Assembly: GCF_007748035.1 (NCBI RefSeq)
Contig: NZ_CP036278.1
Coordinates: forward strand, 1,984,001-2,048,000
Direction: 5' to 3'
Source: Aeoliella mucimassa
GTDB lineage: Bacteria > Planctomycetota > Planctomycetia > Pirellulales > Lacipirellulaceae
Length of the DNA: 64,000 nt
Below are positions 17,876 through 26,816 of the stretch, piece by piece. The translations under genes and the position numbers were made by a program. The notes under the pieces are model-generated. The model did no database searches, was not told the DNA's origin, and saw nothing but the letters and a program-made list of their open reading frames with translations. Positions within the stretch are counted from its first letter, which is position 1; each line of letters starts with the position of its first letter.

Positions 17876-17965
17876 AAGCGAGCCGATTGCGACTCGCTGC
17901 GACTCCAATCGCCTACGCCCCTTCCTCTCTATCCAGCAGCTGTGGCAACGAAAGGTATTTGACCG

Positions 17966-19006
17966 ATGAAATGTTCCGCCAAGCTCAGTCAATTCGTCTC
18001 CTTCCACCCCGCTGGTGGGGTTGCTTTGTGCTGCTTGGGATTGCTGGGAGTTGGTTTGGCCTTGGGTGCTGAGAGCCTGGCCGAGTCGCCTGAGGGGGGC
18101 GCGCTGGCGGGCGAGCGGCCACGGGTGATCATTTCGACCGACATCGGAGGATCCGACCCCGACGACTTTCAGTCGATGGTCCATCTGCTGCTGTATGCCG
18201 ACTCGCTGCAGATCGAAGGGCTCATTTCGTCGCCGCCCGATAAGGGGCGACTGGAGCACATCCACGAAGTGCTCGACGCGTACGAAGCCGACTATCGAGC
18301 GCTCTGTCGCAACAGCGGCCGACAGTTCCCGACGGCCAGCGAGCTTCGCGAGTTGTCGGTGCAGGGGGCCATCGATGCTGCTCCGGCCAAAGGGTGGAGT
18401 CAGCCGACCGATGGTTCGCGGCGGATCGTGCAGCAAGCCAAGCTCAAAGCCGACCGCCCCTTGTGGGTGCTCGTGTGGGGCAGCATTACCGATGTCGCCC
18501 AGGCGGTGCACGACGATCCTACGATCAAAACCAACCTGCGGGTGTATTCCATTGGTTCGTGGAACACCAAGATGGACGAGTCCGCCCGCAAGTACTTGTA
18601 CGAGAAGCATCCCGATCTGTGGTGGATCGAAAACGACACCACCTTCCGCGGCATGTACCAGGGCGGACTGCAGCAAGGCGAGTGGGGCAATCGCGAGTTT
18701 ATCAAGCGTCATGTGCGCGACTTTGGGGCTTTGGGAAGTTTGTACTGGGACAAGAAGCAAGACATCAAAATGGGCGACACTCCGTCGCTGCTGTACCTGC
18801 TGCGGGGCGACATCAACGATCCGACCGCGGACCACTGGGGCGGTGCCTTTCAACCAACCGACCATGGCCCGCACTACTGGACCGACGATCCACAACCAAG
18901 CCTGAGCGACCAAAATCGAGCCGGCGCGAAAACCGTGAATCGCTGGCGGCAAGACTACCTAAGCGACTGGCAACAGCGGATGACTTGGCTTCGCGACGGG
19001 CAGTAG
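17966..19006 (+). CDS. Secreted nucleoside hydrolase-like protein (DUF1593)
   Basis: A 346-residue exported protein with an N-terminal hydrophobic signal (GGVALCCLGLLGVGLALGA). The mature part starts with PRVIISTDIGGSDPDDFQSM, which matches the Asp-rich Ca2+ site of nucleoside hydrolases (DxxxDxDD type), and continues with VLVWGSITDVAQAV and a C-terminal region rich in Trp. This is the DUF1593/Sde182 family, found in polysaccharide-degrading bacteria and planctomycetes, with unproven substrate. The length fits the catalytic domain alone. Confidence 0.86.
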   Translation: MKCSAKLSQFVSFHPAGGVALCCLGLLGVGLALGAESLAESPEGGALAGERPRVIISTDIGGSDPDDFQSMVHLLLYADSLQIEGLISSPPDKGRLEHIHEVLDAYEADYRALCRNSGRQFPTASELRELSVQGAIDAAPAKGWSQPTDGSRRIVQQAKLKADRPLWVLVWGSITDVAQAVHDDPTIKTNLRVYSIGSWNTKMDESARKYLYEKHPDLWWIENDTTFRGMYQGGLQQGEWGNREFIKRHVRDFGALGSLYWDKKQDIKMGDTPSLLYLLRGDINDPTADHWGGAFQPTDHGPHYWTDDPQPSLSDQNRAGAKTVNRWRQDYLSDWQQRMTWLRDGQ

Positions 19007-19011
19007 CTCGG

Positions 19012-19232
19012 AATAGATTCCCAATTTACCCACCAGTGGGAAAATTGAATCTGCACGCACTCTACAAAACCAGTGGTTTTCGCCTGCGAATAGATTCCCA
19101 TTCTGCAAAACGCATCGAGTGGGAATCTATTATCGCCGTGGGTATCAATCGCAAGTCGTTTGCCTGTATGCATTTGCAACAACACCTCCGTTGAAAGCGC
19201 CCAAAATAGATTCCCAGGGGTGGGAAACTATT
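19012..19232. repeat. Three palindromic AATAGATTCCCA elements
   Basis: The 12-mer AATAGATTCCCA occurs at 19012-19023, 19089-19100 and 19205-19216. Each is followed by its inverse: perfect TGGGAATCTATT at 19120-19131, TGGGAAACTATT at 19221-19232 and a decayed version at 19037-19050. The middle copy would form a 12-bp stem with a 19-base loop. They resemble REP/MITE-like elements or decayed copies of one palindromic unit. No gene is present. Confidence 0.75.
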
Positions 19233-19250
19233 ATTGGGAGGATTCAGGAT

Positions 19251-19293
19251 TTGGGGGTCAGGGGTCAGGGGGCAGGGATCAGGGATCAGGGGG
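19251..19293. repeat. G-rich degenerate tandem repeat
   Basis: About six copies of a 7-8 base unit varying around GGGTCAGG, GGGGCAGG and GGGATCA. Such tracts occur between genes of several bacteria. From here to 19732 I see no gene and no other structure. Confidence 0.7.
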
Positions 19294-19732
19294 AAGCGGA
19301 ATGCGGACTGTCATGCTGCGGTAAGTTTCCAGTGACCCGAAGGGCTAGCCTATAGAGCCTACGGCTTTACCATCCGCGCAGCAGCCAACGCCCACGCGAG
19401 CAAAACATCGCCAGCGCGTCGCTAAGCGTTCGAATAAAAAGCGTCACATCTCACCAACCTCCTTCCACCAAACAGGCTACAGTTCTATCTGCATGTTCAT
19501 TTGATCATGTGTGGTGGCCAATTTCCAGCGAAAAGTGGAGGATTTAGAAAATCCCGGTCCGCCTGCTGCGATAGCGTAGACTAGCGAGGAAGCCCGTCGA
19601 TTCACGAACGACCTTTCCCTCAAAGTTGCAGGGGCCCAAGTGAAGCTCGCTCACGCCAAAGTCGCCGCCGGTCCGGGTACTCCCCGCCACGAATGCACAG
19701 CTGAAGTTCCCGTTCTCCACGGAGTTCATCCC

Positions 19733-22561
19733 ATGCTGGTTAAGCGTCACTCTCCATTCCGAATACTGGTTCTCCATCTGCTGTTCTTGTCGCTGAGCGT
19801 TTCGTACAGTTTGACGCCAAGCAGTGAGGTTTGTGCTCAAGAGCTGGATCGTCACCGACTTGAGTTAGAGTCTTCCATGATTGTCGACGAGACAAGTTCA
19901 GACCGCGAGCATCCGCTTGTGGATGAACAGCAGGAGATTATCGGCACCCCTGTGGGCAAGCCGATTTCTGGTTGGAGCACTCCTCGCAACGGCAAAGGTA
20001 ACTACCCGCATCATGCGACGATCGATTTGAAGTCGGAGCGGCGTTTGGCTTCGCTCTGGATCTTCGACACCAACGGCACGGGCGAACTTCAGGTTTCGAT
20101 CGGACGCCCTGACAACTGGCAGCTTGCCACGACCCACCGCTGTTCCAAATACCAACAGTGGGTAGAGATTCCGTTGGATTGCGAAACGCGTTATCTCCGT
20201 TTGACCCGCATGGATGGAGCCGCCAATTTCAGCGAGATTGCCCTCTATGAGTACACCGACGAGGCCTACCAAGCGATGCAGAAACGCAAGGCCGCCATGG
20301 CCCAGGCAGCCGCCGCGCGTGAGGCAGCCTTGGAAAAGGCACGTGACGAAATGCGGCGACGTCCCAAGGTGAAGGTCGCAGAACCCTTCGGCGAACTCTA
20401 TCTGATTGATGAGATCGATACCTCCAAGGTCGCTCCCCTCCAACAGAGCCCCGAAGATATTAGTCGGGTGGAAACGATCTTGGGCAAGCCGTGTCGTGTT
20501 TTGCCGAAGATCAAAGGCCAGGCAAGCTACATGACCTACCGCATCGGCAAGCTGAAATTGCTGGAGCCTGGCATGACCTATGTACTCGAGGTGGAATTTC
20601 CCGAAGACGCCCCGCGTAGTTGGATTGTCATGAACGCCGGCGACGAAACGGGTACGGGATTTCATACCGGCACCACCTTTGGCGATGCGCTCTATCCCAA
20701 GTACGTGACCAACCTGAGTGAATCGTTGGACATTCCGCTTTCCGGCGAATACCGCACTTGGACCAGTCTGTTTCAGCTTCACGATCGAACGCCGCGTGTG
20801 CAGTTCATCCGTGGCGACAGCCAGCCTCGGCAAGACACTCCCGAAGAAGGTTTTACGGTCACTATTGCTCAGTTTTCGGAGCAAAACATTCCCTTTTCTC
20901 ATGGCGCAGCGGTCTCGCGGATTCGGCTTTTGGCCGTTCCCGATCCAGCGCGATTCGACGCACAGGTTCGCTTGCCGAAAGATCTGCCGCACCGCCACCT
21001 TTTTTGGCGAGAAGAAATGTCGGATGGCGTACTGGCCGGCGACCAGTCGCGCCGTGGGGTGACGAATCCACTCGACTGGTGGCGGTTCAAGCGTGATCGA
21101 ATGAAGTTCTTGGGATTCAATACATTCAGCAAGGATCTGCTTGAGTTCGGTGCGGTGCAGCATTGGGATACAACCCCTCACGGCGGCAACGATTGGGCGT
21201 ACTTCAATGCGGAGCAAAAGGACTTGTGGTCTCAAATTGTCGCGTTGATGGGAGAAGCCGACTTCAACGTATTGCCCTACTATGAATATTCCGGCAGCAA
21301 AGGTGCCCACGGGCTTGGGAACCAAAAGCTGGCGAAGCCGTTAACTCGGGATGATGCCTATTCCCATATTACGTGGATCGAAAATAGCAACGCCGATATC
21401 ACCGACCCGAAGACGTACCGCGACTTCGAAAAGATGCTGGATCTGACCATTGTGCGTCATCGTCAGAAGGCAAACTTTGTGGGAGCCTGGTTGCGCAGCC
21501 GTGGTCAGATGCCAATGAGTTTCGCGGATTCGACGCGCGAACGTTTCGCCGACGAAGCCAATCAGTCCGTCGCTGTCACGCGGCAAGACTTGATCGATGA
21601 TCCATCGCTGCTGAAACGCTACAAATCGTGGTGGAATGACAAACGTCGCGAATTCCTCGTGGCGATGCGCGACTACCTTCGCGACCAGGGAGTCGCGGAA
21701 GCTCAAGTACTCTTCACCGCGGAAGCCGCTGAGAGTGGTGTCCGCTTTCCGACTTGGGACAATGTGGTTGCGACTGATGAAATCAATCGGCTGCGACCGA
21801 TCCAAGACCTCGTCAGCGACAAGCGGCTTGCGCCTGTGACGGTTAGCGAAATCCAATCGTCGCATCGATACCTTGAAGCGCTGCTTGCGGAACCACTCAA
21901 CTGGGGCGGGTGGGAGTTGAATCACCGCAATCCCCCCGCAGACCCGGCAAACTACACCGATGTCGACGGGGTGTTGATGACTCACGCGTTTAACCGGCTC
22001 TATACCGTTGTTGATCCGGAAACCTTCGATGCGTTTCGTGGTGACTCGGGACTAGCACTCATTCGGCACTATCCGTTGAACGAGGACATGATGTTCGACC
22101 AGAACGACGATCCACTCTTGGGATACTTCGTTGCGGATATCGAGAGAGCGGGGCCCTATTGCATGATGGCCGAAGCCTATGCGATGGCCAACGGGGATCC
22201 ATGGTATCTCGGCTACCTGGCCGGCAATAATTTCAATCGAGGATTTCCCCAGTACGTTCGGGCATTCAACACGGCCTTCCTGTCGTTGCCGGCACTACCG
22301 AGCACGCGTTTACACGGCGCTTCGTCGCATCCCGAAGTCGTGGTGCGGGCAATCGAGACCGACGGCCAAGGCGTTTATCTTGCCGTCGTCAGCCTGAGTA
22401 GGAAGCCGCTATCGAACATCCAGATTCGATTGCCGGGCGACGGACAGGTGGTGGATGCTACGACCGACGAGCCGCTTGCTCGCTCGGGCGACTCGGTTCA
22501 GATGTCGCTGTATCCGTTTCAGTTGCGGGCGCTACATCTTCGTGACTTGGGGAGTCCGTGA
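19733..22561 (+). CDS. Large secreted protein, probably glycosidase-like
   Basis: A 942-residue exported protein. A signal peptide (FRILVLHLLFLSLSVSYS) is followed by a discoidin-like beta domain (about 60-175: GELQVSIGRPDNWQLATTH, RYLRLTRMDGAANFSEIALY), an alanine-rich coiled coil (about 180-215), a second beta domain, then a large region from about 440 with TIM-barrel glycosidase character (RMKFLGFNTFSK, WSQIVALMGEADFNVLPYYE, MTHAFNRLYTVVDPETFDAF) and a C-terminal beta domain. No catalytic residues can be assigned. The start at 19733 opens directly into the signal; a frame back to 19640 is unlikely. Its last 104 bp overlap the convergent gene. Confidence 0.78.
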   Translation: MLVKRHSPFRILVLHLLFLSLSVSYSLTPSSEVCAQELDRHRLELESSMIVDETSSDREHPLVDEQQEIIGTPVGKPISGWSTPRNGKGNYPHHATIDLKSERRLASLWIFDTNGTGELQVSIGRPDNWQLATTHRCSKYQQWVEIPLDCETRYLRLTRMDGAANFSEIALYEYTDEAYQAMQKRKAAMAQAAAAREAALEKARDEMRRRPKVKVAEPFGELYLIDEIDTSKVAPLQQSPEDISRVETILGKPCRVLPKIKGQASYMTYRIGKLKLLEPGMTYVLEVEFPEDAPRSWIVMNAGDETGTGFHTGTTFGDALYPKYVTNLSESLDIPLSGEYRTWTSLFQLHDRTPRVQFIRGDSQPRQDTPEEGFTVTIAQFSEQNIPFSHGAAVSRIRLLAVPDPARFDAQVRLPKDLPHRHLFWREEMSDGVLAGDQSRRGVTNPLDWWRFKRDRMKFLGFNTFSKDLLEFGAVQHWDTTPHGGNDWAYFNAEQKDLWSQIVALMGEADFNVLPYYEYSGSKGAHGLGNQKLAKPLTRDDAYSHITWIENSNADITDPKTYRDFEKMLDLTIVRHRQKANFVGAWLRSRGQMPMSFADSTRERFADEANQSVAVTRQDLIDDPSLLKRYKSWWNDKRREFLVAMRDYLRDQGVAEAQVLFTAEAAESGVRFPTWDNVVATDEINRLRPIQDLVSDKRLAPVTVSEIQSSHRYLEALLAEPLNWGGWELNHRNPPADPANYTDVDGVLMTHAFNRLYTVVDPETFDAFRGDSGLALIRHYPLNEDMMFDQNDDPLLGYFVADIERAGPYCMMAEAYAMANGDPWYLGYLAGNNFNRGFPQYVRAFNTAFLSLPALPSTRLHGASSHPEVVVRAIETDGQGVYLAVVSLSRKPLSNIQIRLPGDGQVVDATTDEPLARSGDSVQMSLYPFQLRALHLRDLGSP

Positions 22562-23042
22562 TGCACGGAGCAACCGACGCGTGCATGGTTTCGGACAAAT
22601 GGTTCAAGAACTCCTCGGCTGCCTGACCGCTATCGTCCTGTTGCCAATGCTTGAGGAGTTCGACGGCCGACTTACGTTGGGCCTCGACGGTCATGTGGCC
22701 TAGTTCCCAAATCATCTGGAGCTCTCGCATCTGCTGCAGGCAACCGTGGTACCGATAGTGCGGCGAATGATCGACGCAGGGCGAGAACGTTTGCACGCGT
22801 TGCCAGTCGGCGGGTACCTGGTCCGTTGCCAACACACGGCTGATCGGCGACTCTTCCACCCGCTCGCGAACTGCCATACCAAGCACGATCTGTTGCCGCA
22901 TGATACGGCCCGACTGAAGATCAACGTACTCGTGCCGGCAATTGAGCGGCGACCACATAAGCAGTGGATAGCACCCCAGCCCCACGATCCAGCCGAGGAG
23001 CAACAGCGACACGGCAGTAAGGAGGATGGTCTTAGGTTTCAT
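22458..23042 (-). CDS. Membrane-anchored protein of unknown function
   Basis: A 194-residue protein with one N-terminal membrane helix (ILLTAVSLLLLGWIVGLGCY), then a soluble part with CRHEYVDLQSGRIMRQQ and an acidic, low-complexity tail. The first two thirds look coding; the final about 35 residues overlap the 3' end of the upstream secreted-protein gene on the other strand. The pattern of a membrane anchor plus a short periplasmic domain recurs in planctomycetes. No family is recognised. Confidence 0.6.
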   Translation of the reverse strand: MKPKTILLTAVSLLLLGWIVGLGCYPLLMWSPLNCRHEYVDLQSGRIMRQQIVLGMAVRERVEESPISRVLATDQVPADWQRVQTFSPCVDHSPHYRYHGCLQQMRELQMIWELGHMTVEAQRKSAVELLKHWQQDDSGQAAEEFLNHLSETMHASVAPCITDSPSHEDVAPATETDTATSEPSRPSEQAARRS

Positions 23043-23322
23043 GGGGGGGAGGCTCGTTGGCGGGCGAGTTTGCCGTTAGCGAGTTCAAGTGCCGACCTAA
23101 AGGAAGGCAATCTTCGATGGGATATATGATGATAAGTGACTGGAGCCAGTTGACCTATCTGCTCAGTTGCTATTCTTTATTCCCCAATGGTCATCCGGTT
23201 GCAAAGGTCGCCCAATGAGCAGCTTCCAAAACCGAAAACCGGCAGAAAACCACTAGTTCCGGGGCAGCGATTAGAGACCGCTGCGAAGCTCTCCAGCTGA
23301 CGTATTGGCAGGGCAGGGGGCC

Positions 23323-23361
23323 AAAAAAACAGCGGCCCGAGTGGAGAGTCTCGGGCCGCTG
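23323..23361 (-). terminator. Intrinsic terminator, minus strand
   Basis: A perfect 12-bp stem (CAGCGGCCCGAG and CTCGGGCCGCTG, 8-base loop) followed on the minus strand by seven T. It lies about 180 bp beyond the stop of the XRE-SnoaL gene and is probably its terminator. The rest of 23043-23540 shows no gene. Confidence 0.8.
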
Positions 23362-23540
23362 GAGTAGCTGGATTCTTCGGGTGCCTGCCCCCCATGGAGG
23401 CACGCGTCGAACCAGCCAAGTTGTGTTATCTGCCGGAGCAAAATCCATGGGTGGCGAGTAGCAAACACTCGGTAGCCCGCGTTTCAGTTCCAGTATAATG
23501 CTGGCTTCCGCAGAAAACCGGCACTTTGCTAGCGAGCGGC

Positions 23541-24206
23541 TCAGGATTGCTGTGCGGCCAGAAAATCGCGGTAAAGTCGCTCGACGGCCAGCGTGTCGAG
23601 GTAGCAGAGCCACTCGATGATTTTGCCCCGTTTTACGCGGTAATGGTTCACTTGCCAGACATCGTGATGGTTTGACGAGCCGATGCCTTTCCAGGTCATC
23701 GAGCCGTTGTAGATCACGTTCGAGCCATCAACGTAAAGCCGATGCGTCGAGGGATTCACCTCCACGGGGGCGAGAATCGACATCAGCGTTTGGGCGTACT
23801 TCGACAGGCCTTCGTACCCGTGCCAAGTACCCGCAAACGGCAGCAGCGACTCGTCGCCAGCCACCCAGAAGCGGAAGTTCGGCGAAACAATGTCGTCGAC
23901 GTTTTCGCCGACTTCAACTCCATGTTTTTGAAATCGCTCGAAAAACGCCTGCACGATGAGGCCCGGCGCTGCCACCACGTCTTCTGGCGGCAGCGGGTCG
24001 TCGCTGGTCGAGAGGGCTTCGGCGAGAATCTCGATGGTGTCGATGTTTACCGGCTGCCCGGCTTCTGCCTTACGAACCAATCGCAGGCTGTAGCCCGAAC
24101 GAATGGCCAGCTCGTCCTGGGTCCAACCACGTCGCTTTCGATAACGGCGCAACACGTCGCCCATGCACGAGAGCGAACTCTCCGGTGGTCGCTTCTTCCA
24201 ACCCAT
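23541..24206 (-). CDS. XRE-type HTH fused to SnoaL-like domain
   Basis: A 221-residue protein with two parts. Residues about 15-75 are a Cro/C1-type helix-turn-helix (LRRYRKRRGWTQDELAIRSG, SLRLVRKAEAGQPVNIDTIE). Residues about 95-215 look like a SnoaL/NTF2-like pocket domain (FFERFQKHGVEVGENVDDIV, VIYNGSMTWKGIG, KRGKIIEWLCYLDTLAVERL). The fusion suggests a ligand-responsive repressor or activator. GGGAG lies close to the start ATG. An ATG at 24164 just before the HTH is an alternative start. The regulator target is unknown. Confidence 0.82.
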   Translation of the reverse strand: MGWKKRPPESSLSCMGDVLRRYRKRRGWTQDELAIRSGYSLRLVRKAEAGQPVNIDTIEILAEALSTSDDPLPPEDVVAAPGLIVQAFFERFQKHGVEVGENVDDIVSPNFRFWVAGDESLLPFAGTWHGYEGLSKYAQTLMSILAPVEVNPSTHRLYVDGSNVIYNGSMTWKGIGSSNHHDVWQVNHYRVKRGKIIEWLCYLDTLAVERLYRDFLAAQQS

Positions 24207-24456
24207 CGACTCCCATCCCCCCGTCCTTGGTTTCCCTTACGATTTGAACAGGGTAAGTCTAGGTGTCGGCTATCGGAGCGACTAGTGGTAAAACACCGTT
24301 TAAATCGACTACGACGGATCGTAGCAGCGATCGGGGGTTGGAAATTAGTAGTTTTCTGGGAGATTTTTCAGTGTGATGGATGGTGGAGCTTGAGGGTTGC
24401 GATGCAATGGCGGTCATCCGCGTTTTTGAGATGGGGTCGCAAAAGCGTCGGCGGTC

Positions 24457-25254
24457 TCACACCACATCGCGGCCGTCGCCGGCGCGGAACTTACAAACCA
24501 GATCGAGCTGGTCTTTCGCGTCGTAGAACTTCAGCACGTTGCGAACATGCACCTTCGCGGTGTTCTCTGTGATGTGCATCAGCTCAGCGATGTCGCTCCG
24601 ACGTCGTCCCTCGAGCAGGTAGACGAGCACCATCCGCTGGGTCGGCGTGAGCTGCGGCACCGCATTCTCGCGATGCTCCGGAAGCCCTGCGAAGTGTAGC
24701 CATTCGACATTCGACAGGATGATATGCGTGACTCGGCGATGATGGTCGGCAAACGGCTCGCGGCCCACGTGGCGGAACAGCCCGATAGCGCTGCACATGT
24801 CGTCGCCGCCGAGGGGGTAGATGCTGTAGAGAAAGTCGTCGATGCCGCGGTCGAGTCGATACTTCTTAACCGTGGGGCTGTTGTACCACTCCGCGTCGGT
24901 GACCAACTGTCGGCGAGTACGGGTGTAGTGCATGCCTTTGGCAAGTTCGCGCCCGAGCGGTTGGTCCTCCGGGGGTTGTGGGCGAGCGACCTGGCTGGCT
25001 TCGAGCCATCCGCTGAACTGCGAATCGGTAAGCCCTTCGTGGATCACGCCGACCGACATCGGTCGGTTGTTCGAAGCATCGCGAAAGGTCACGGACCACA
25101 GCCATCCATCGGCGTCGGTGAACTCTTTGAGCCGCTGCATTAACAGTCGCTTTCGCTCGTTCACGTCCCCTTCGTGGCCCGCGACGTCGCCCAGGAGCTT
25201 CACGGCGGCCACGGCATCTTCCATGGGAATCAGGTTTTGATCCGAGTCGGGCAT
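24457..25254 (-). CDS. LuxR-family transcriptional regulator
   Basis: A 265-residue regulator. The C-terminal HTH (about 200-260) reads LTPTQRMVLVYLLEGRRRSD then IAELMHITENTAKVHVRNVL, a LuxR/GerE motif. The N-terminal about 180 residues form an uncharacterised sensor-like region with no receiver Asp. The ATG at 25254 is preferred over the in-frame TTG at 25266; GAGAG precedes it. An IS inserted 44 bp upstream has separated the gene from its original upstream DNA, so its native promoter is probably damaged. Confidence 0.82.
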   Translation of the reverse strand: MPDSDQNLIPMEDAVAAVKLLGDVAGHEGDVNERKRLLMQRLKEFTDADGWLWSVTFRDASNNRPMSVGVIHEGLTDSQFSGWLEASQVARPQPPEDQPLGRELAKGMHYTRTRRQLVTDAEWYNSPTVKKYRLDRGIDDFLYSIYPLGGDDMCSAIGLFRHVGREPFADHHRRVTHIILSNVEWLHFAGLPEHRENAVPQLTPTQRMVLVYLLEGRRRSDIAELMHITENTAKVHVRNVLKFYDAKDQLDLVCKFRAGDGRDVV

Positions 25255-25327
25255 CGATTCTCTCAAGGGTTGGACAAGACATAAGGATAAGCCCGACGTG
25301 TAAGCGTCACAATTGTGGGCAGTTTGC

Positions 25328-26581
25328 TTAAGCTGCGTACTTTTGCCAGTAGTCTTCCCAGCAGCCGCGTTGGCTGAGGTAGAGGGCGCGGAGGTGGCAC
25401 ACGGCGTTTGAGCCGTGCTGGCTCCAGCGCATGCCGCTTTGCTTCAAGCGCCCCGCCACGACGGTTTTGCACGCGCTCTCGACCGGGCCGCTGCCGATCT
25501 GCCAGCCGTGGGCCACGTAGCGGGGGTAGTTCATCTTGTGCTGGTGGTTTTGGAAGTATCGCAGGCAGGTCGTATAAGCTTCGCGTTGAGCGGAAGACCA
25601 GTTGGTCTTCTCCAGCGACTGCAACATCCACACGATGCTCAAGCCTCCTTGGTGCTTCAGCCGGTGACACCACGATGCCAACTGAGCAGTGCGATGCTCC
25701 TCGTCGTCCGGATAGAGCGACTGGCTTAATTCCACCAGGTACTCACTCGCGTGCCAGAAGTCGAGGATCCGCTCCGCACGCGGGAAGTGCACTCGCAAGA
25801 ACTCTTCTAAACCAGCACCGCCATCCGAGATCGCGATCTGCTGCTCTGCCTCGTCCCACCCAACCGCGGCGGCTTGGCGACGCAGTTGCCGCCCAAGTTC
25901 CGGGAGTTCATAAAACCCCGATAAATACCGCACCGAATGCGGGTCGGGCGAGCGAGCATCCTGCTCGCTGTTTATGTTGTAAATCATGCCGACGTACGCC
26001 ATGCGGCCCTCGGCCTGCGCGCCACGAGGGCCTTGCTGTCGCACGCCTGTGGCGTCGAGACTCACGTACGCGCACGTCTTGCCATGCGCATCGCGTTGCC
26101 AGGCGAACGGCTCTGTGTTGCCAAACGTCTCGCCTTCGGCGAGTAACGTTTGGAGACGCTCGCCAGCGTCTTCGGTGACTCGTTCGACGGTCGACTCGCT
26201 GACTTTCAGTCCACACAGTTTACGAAGTGTCACTTCGCTCGACTGAGCGAAGCTCGTTTGCACGCCGGCGATGCTCACCACCTGGGCCGCGGCCGGACTA
26301 AACTTTCGCTTGCCGAGTCCCAACGTTTTGTCCCGCGGAAACAATCCGTGACGGCACCGGCGGCAGTGGTAGTAGTGACGCCTCACTTGCAGTGGGCCGA
26401 GCAGGCTATCGACCCACCGCGAGCGAACGTTCACGCAGCGGGCGTCGCCATTGCAGGTCGGGCAGACGCAGCTAGCTTTCTCGTACCCGTCCCTTTTTTT
26501 GTCGCTCGTTGGCGACTGTTTCCAAGGCCTTGGCTCCGAGTGCATGCACTCGGTCGCGGAGGTCGAACTCCGTCTGCCCAA
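25328..26581 (-). CDS. ISKra4-family transposase, main frame
   Basis: This frame holds the catalytic part: a cysteine-rich region (CVCPTCNGDARC, YHCRRCRHG), then a DDE core with Asp in SLDATGV, Asp in ISDGGAGLEEF and Glu in GSGPVESACKTVV, followed by GRLKQSGMRWS, all typical of ISKra4 transposases. The first about 27 codons before the A7 run at 26494-26500 look non-coding, so the natural protein is probably made by shifting from the upstream frame there, giving about 460 residues. A frameshift mutation is the alternative. Confidence 0.85.
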   Translation of the reverse strand: MGRRSSTSATECMHSEPRPWKQSPTSDKKRDGYEKASCVCPTCNGDARCVNVRSRWVDSLLGPLQVRRHYYHCRRCRHGLFPRDKTLGLGKRKFSPAAAQVVSIAGVQTSFAQSSEVTLRKLCGLKVSESTVERVTEDAGERLQTLLAEGETFGNTEPFAWQRDAHGKTCAYVSLDATGVRQQGPRGAQAEGRMAYVGMIYNINSEQDARSPDPHSVRYLSGFYELPELGRQLRRQAAAVGWDEAEQQIAISDGGAGLEEFLRVHFPRAERILDFWHASEYLVELSQSLYPDDEEHRTAQLASWCHRLKHQGGLSIVWMLQSLEKTNWSSAQREAYTTCLRYFQNHQHKMNYPRYVAHGWQIGSGPVESACKTVVAGRLKQSGMRWSQHGSNAVCHLRALYLSQRGCWEDYWQKYAA

Positions 26582-26717
26582 ACAGATTCGAGTCGTCCTT
26601 GCCAGCGAGCGCCTTCGCGATCCGCCGGCGTTCCTGCTCGAAGCAATCTCCCAGCAGCTCGTAAACTCGCTGCTCCTCTTCGTTTAGCTCGATTGGCTCA
26701 CGCGGCGAATAGGCCAT
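26472..26717 (-). CDS. ISKra4 transposase N-terminal frame
   Basis: An 81-residue frame starting MAYSPREPIELNEEEQRV with AGGAG 8 bases upstream. It ends soon after an A7 run on the minus strand (ERQKKGRVRES then stop). Its sequence matches the expected N terminus of the family and reads straight into the main frame if one base is skipped at the A run. It is therefore not an independent protein but the first part of a two-frame transposase. Confidence 0.75.
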   Translation of the reverse strand: MAYSPREPIELNEEEQRVYELLGDCFEQERRRIAKALAGKDDSNLFGQTEFDLRDRVHALGAKALETVANERQKKGRVRES

Positions 26718-26816
26718 GATCATCTCCTGGCGTGTGGCAAAATAGGAAGAGTCACCCGGCACAATATATTAGAACCGATTTCATGCCTACTTTCGAGACG
26801 CTTACACAAGCCCGAC

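Larger units (their letters stand above)
25298..26807 (-). mobile_element. ISKra4-family insertion sequence
   Basis: A complete 1,510-bp element. The ends carry a perfect 11-bp inverted repeat (GTGTAAGCGTC at 25298-25308, GACGCTTACAC at 26797-26807) with partial matching to about 24 bp. It is flanked by the direct repeat AAGCCCGAC at 25289-25297 and 26808-26816, a 9-bp target duplication. It holds a transposase in two overlapping frames. The family is inferred from the transposase; the two-frame layout is known in its ISMich2 subgroup. Confidence 0.92.

Noticed and set aside
19012-19232. Possible CRISPR array from the repeated AATAGATTCCCA
   Set aside because: Only three copies, unevenly spaced, each palindromic with its own inverse; no cas genes.
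19544-19855. Minus-strand frame of about 100 codons across the start of the large secreted-protein gene
   Set aside because: It overlaps the signal peptide region of the better-supported plus-strand gene and shows no domain.
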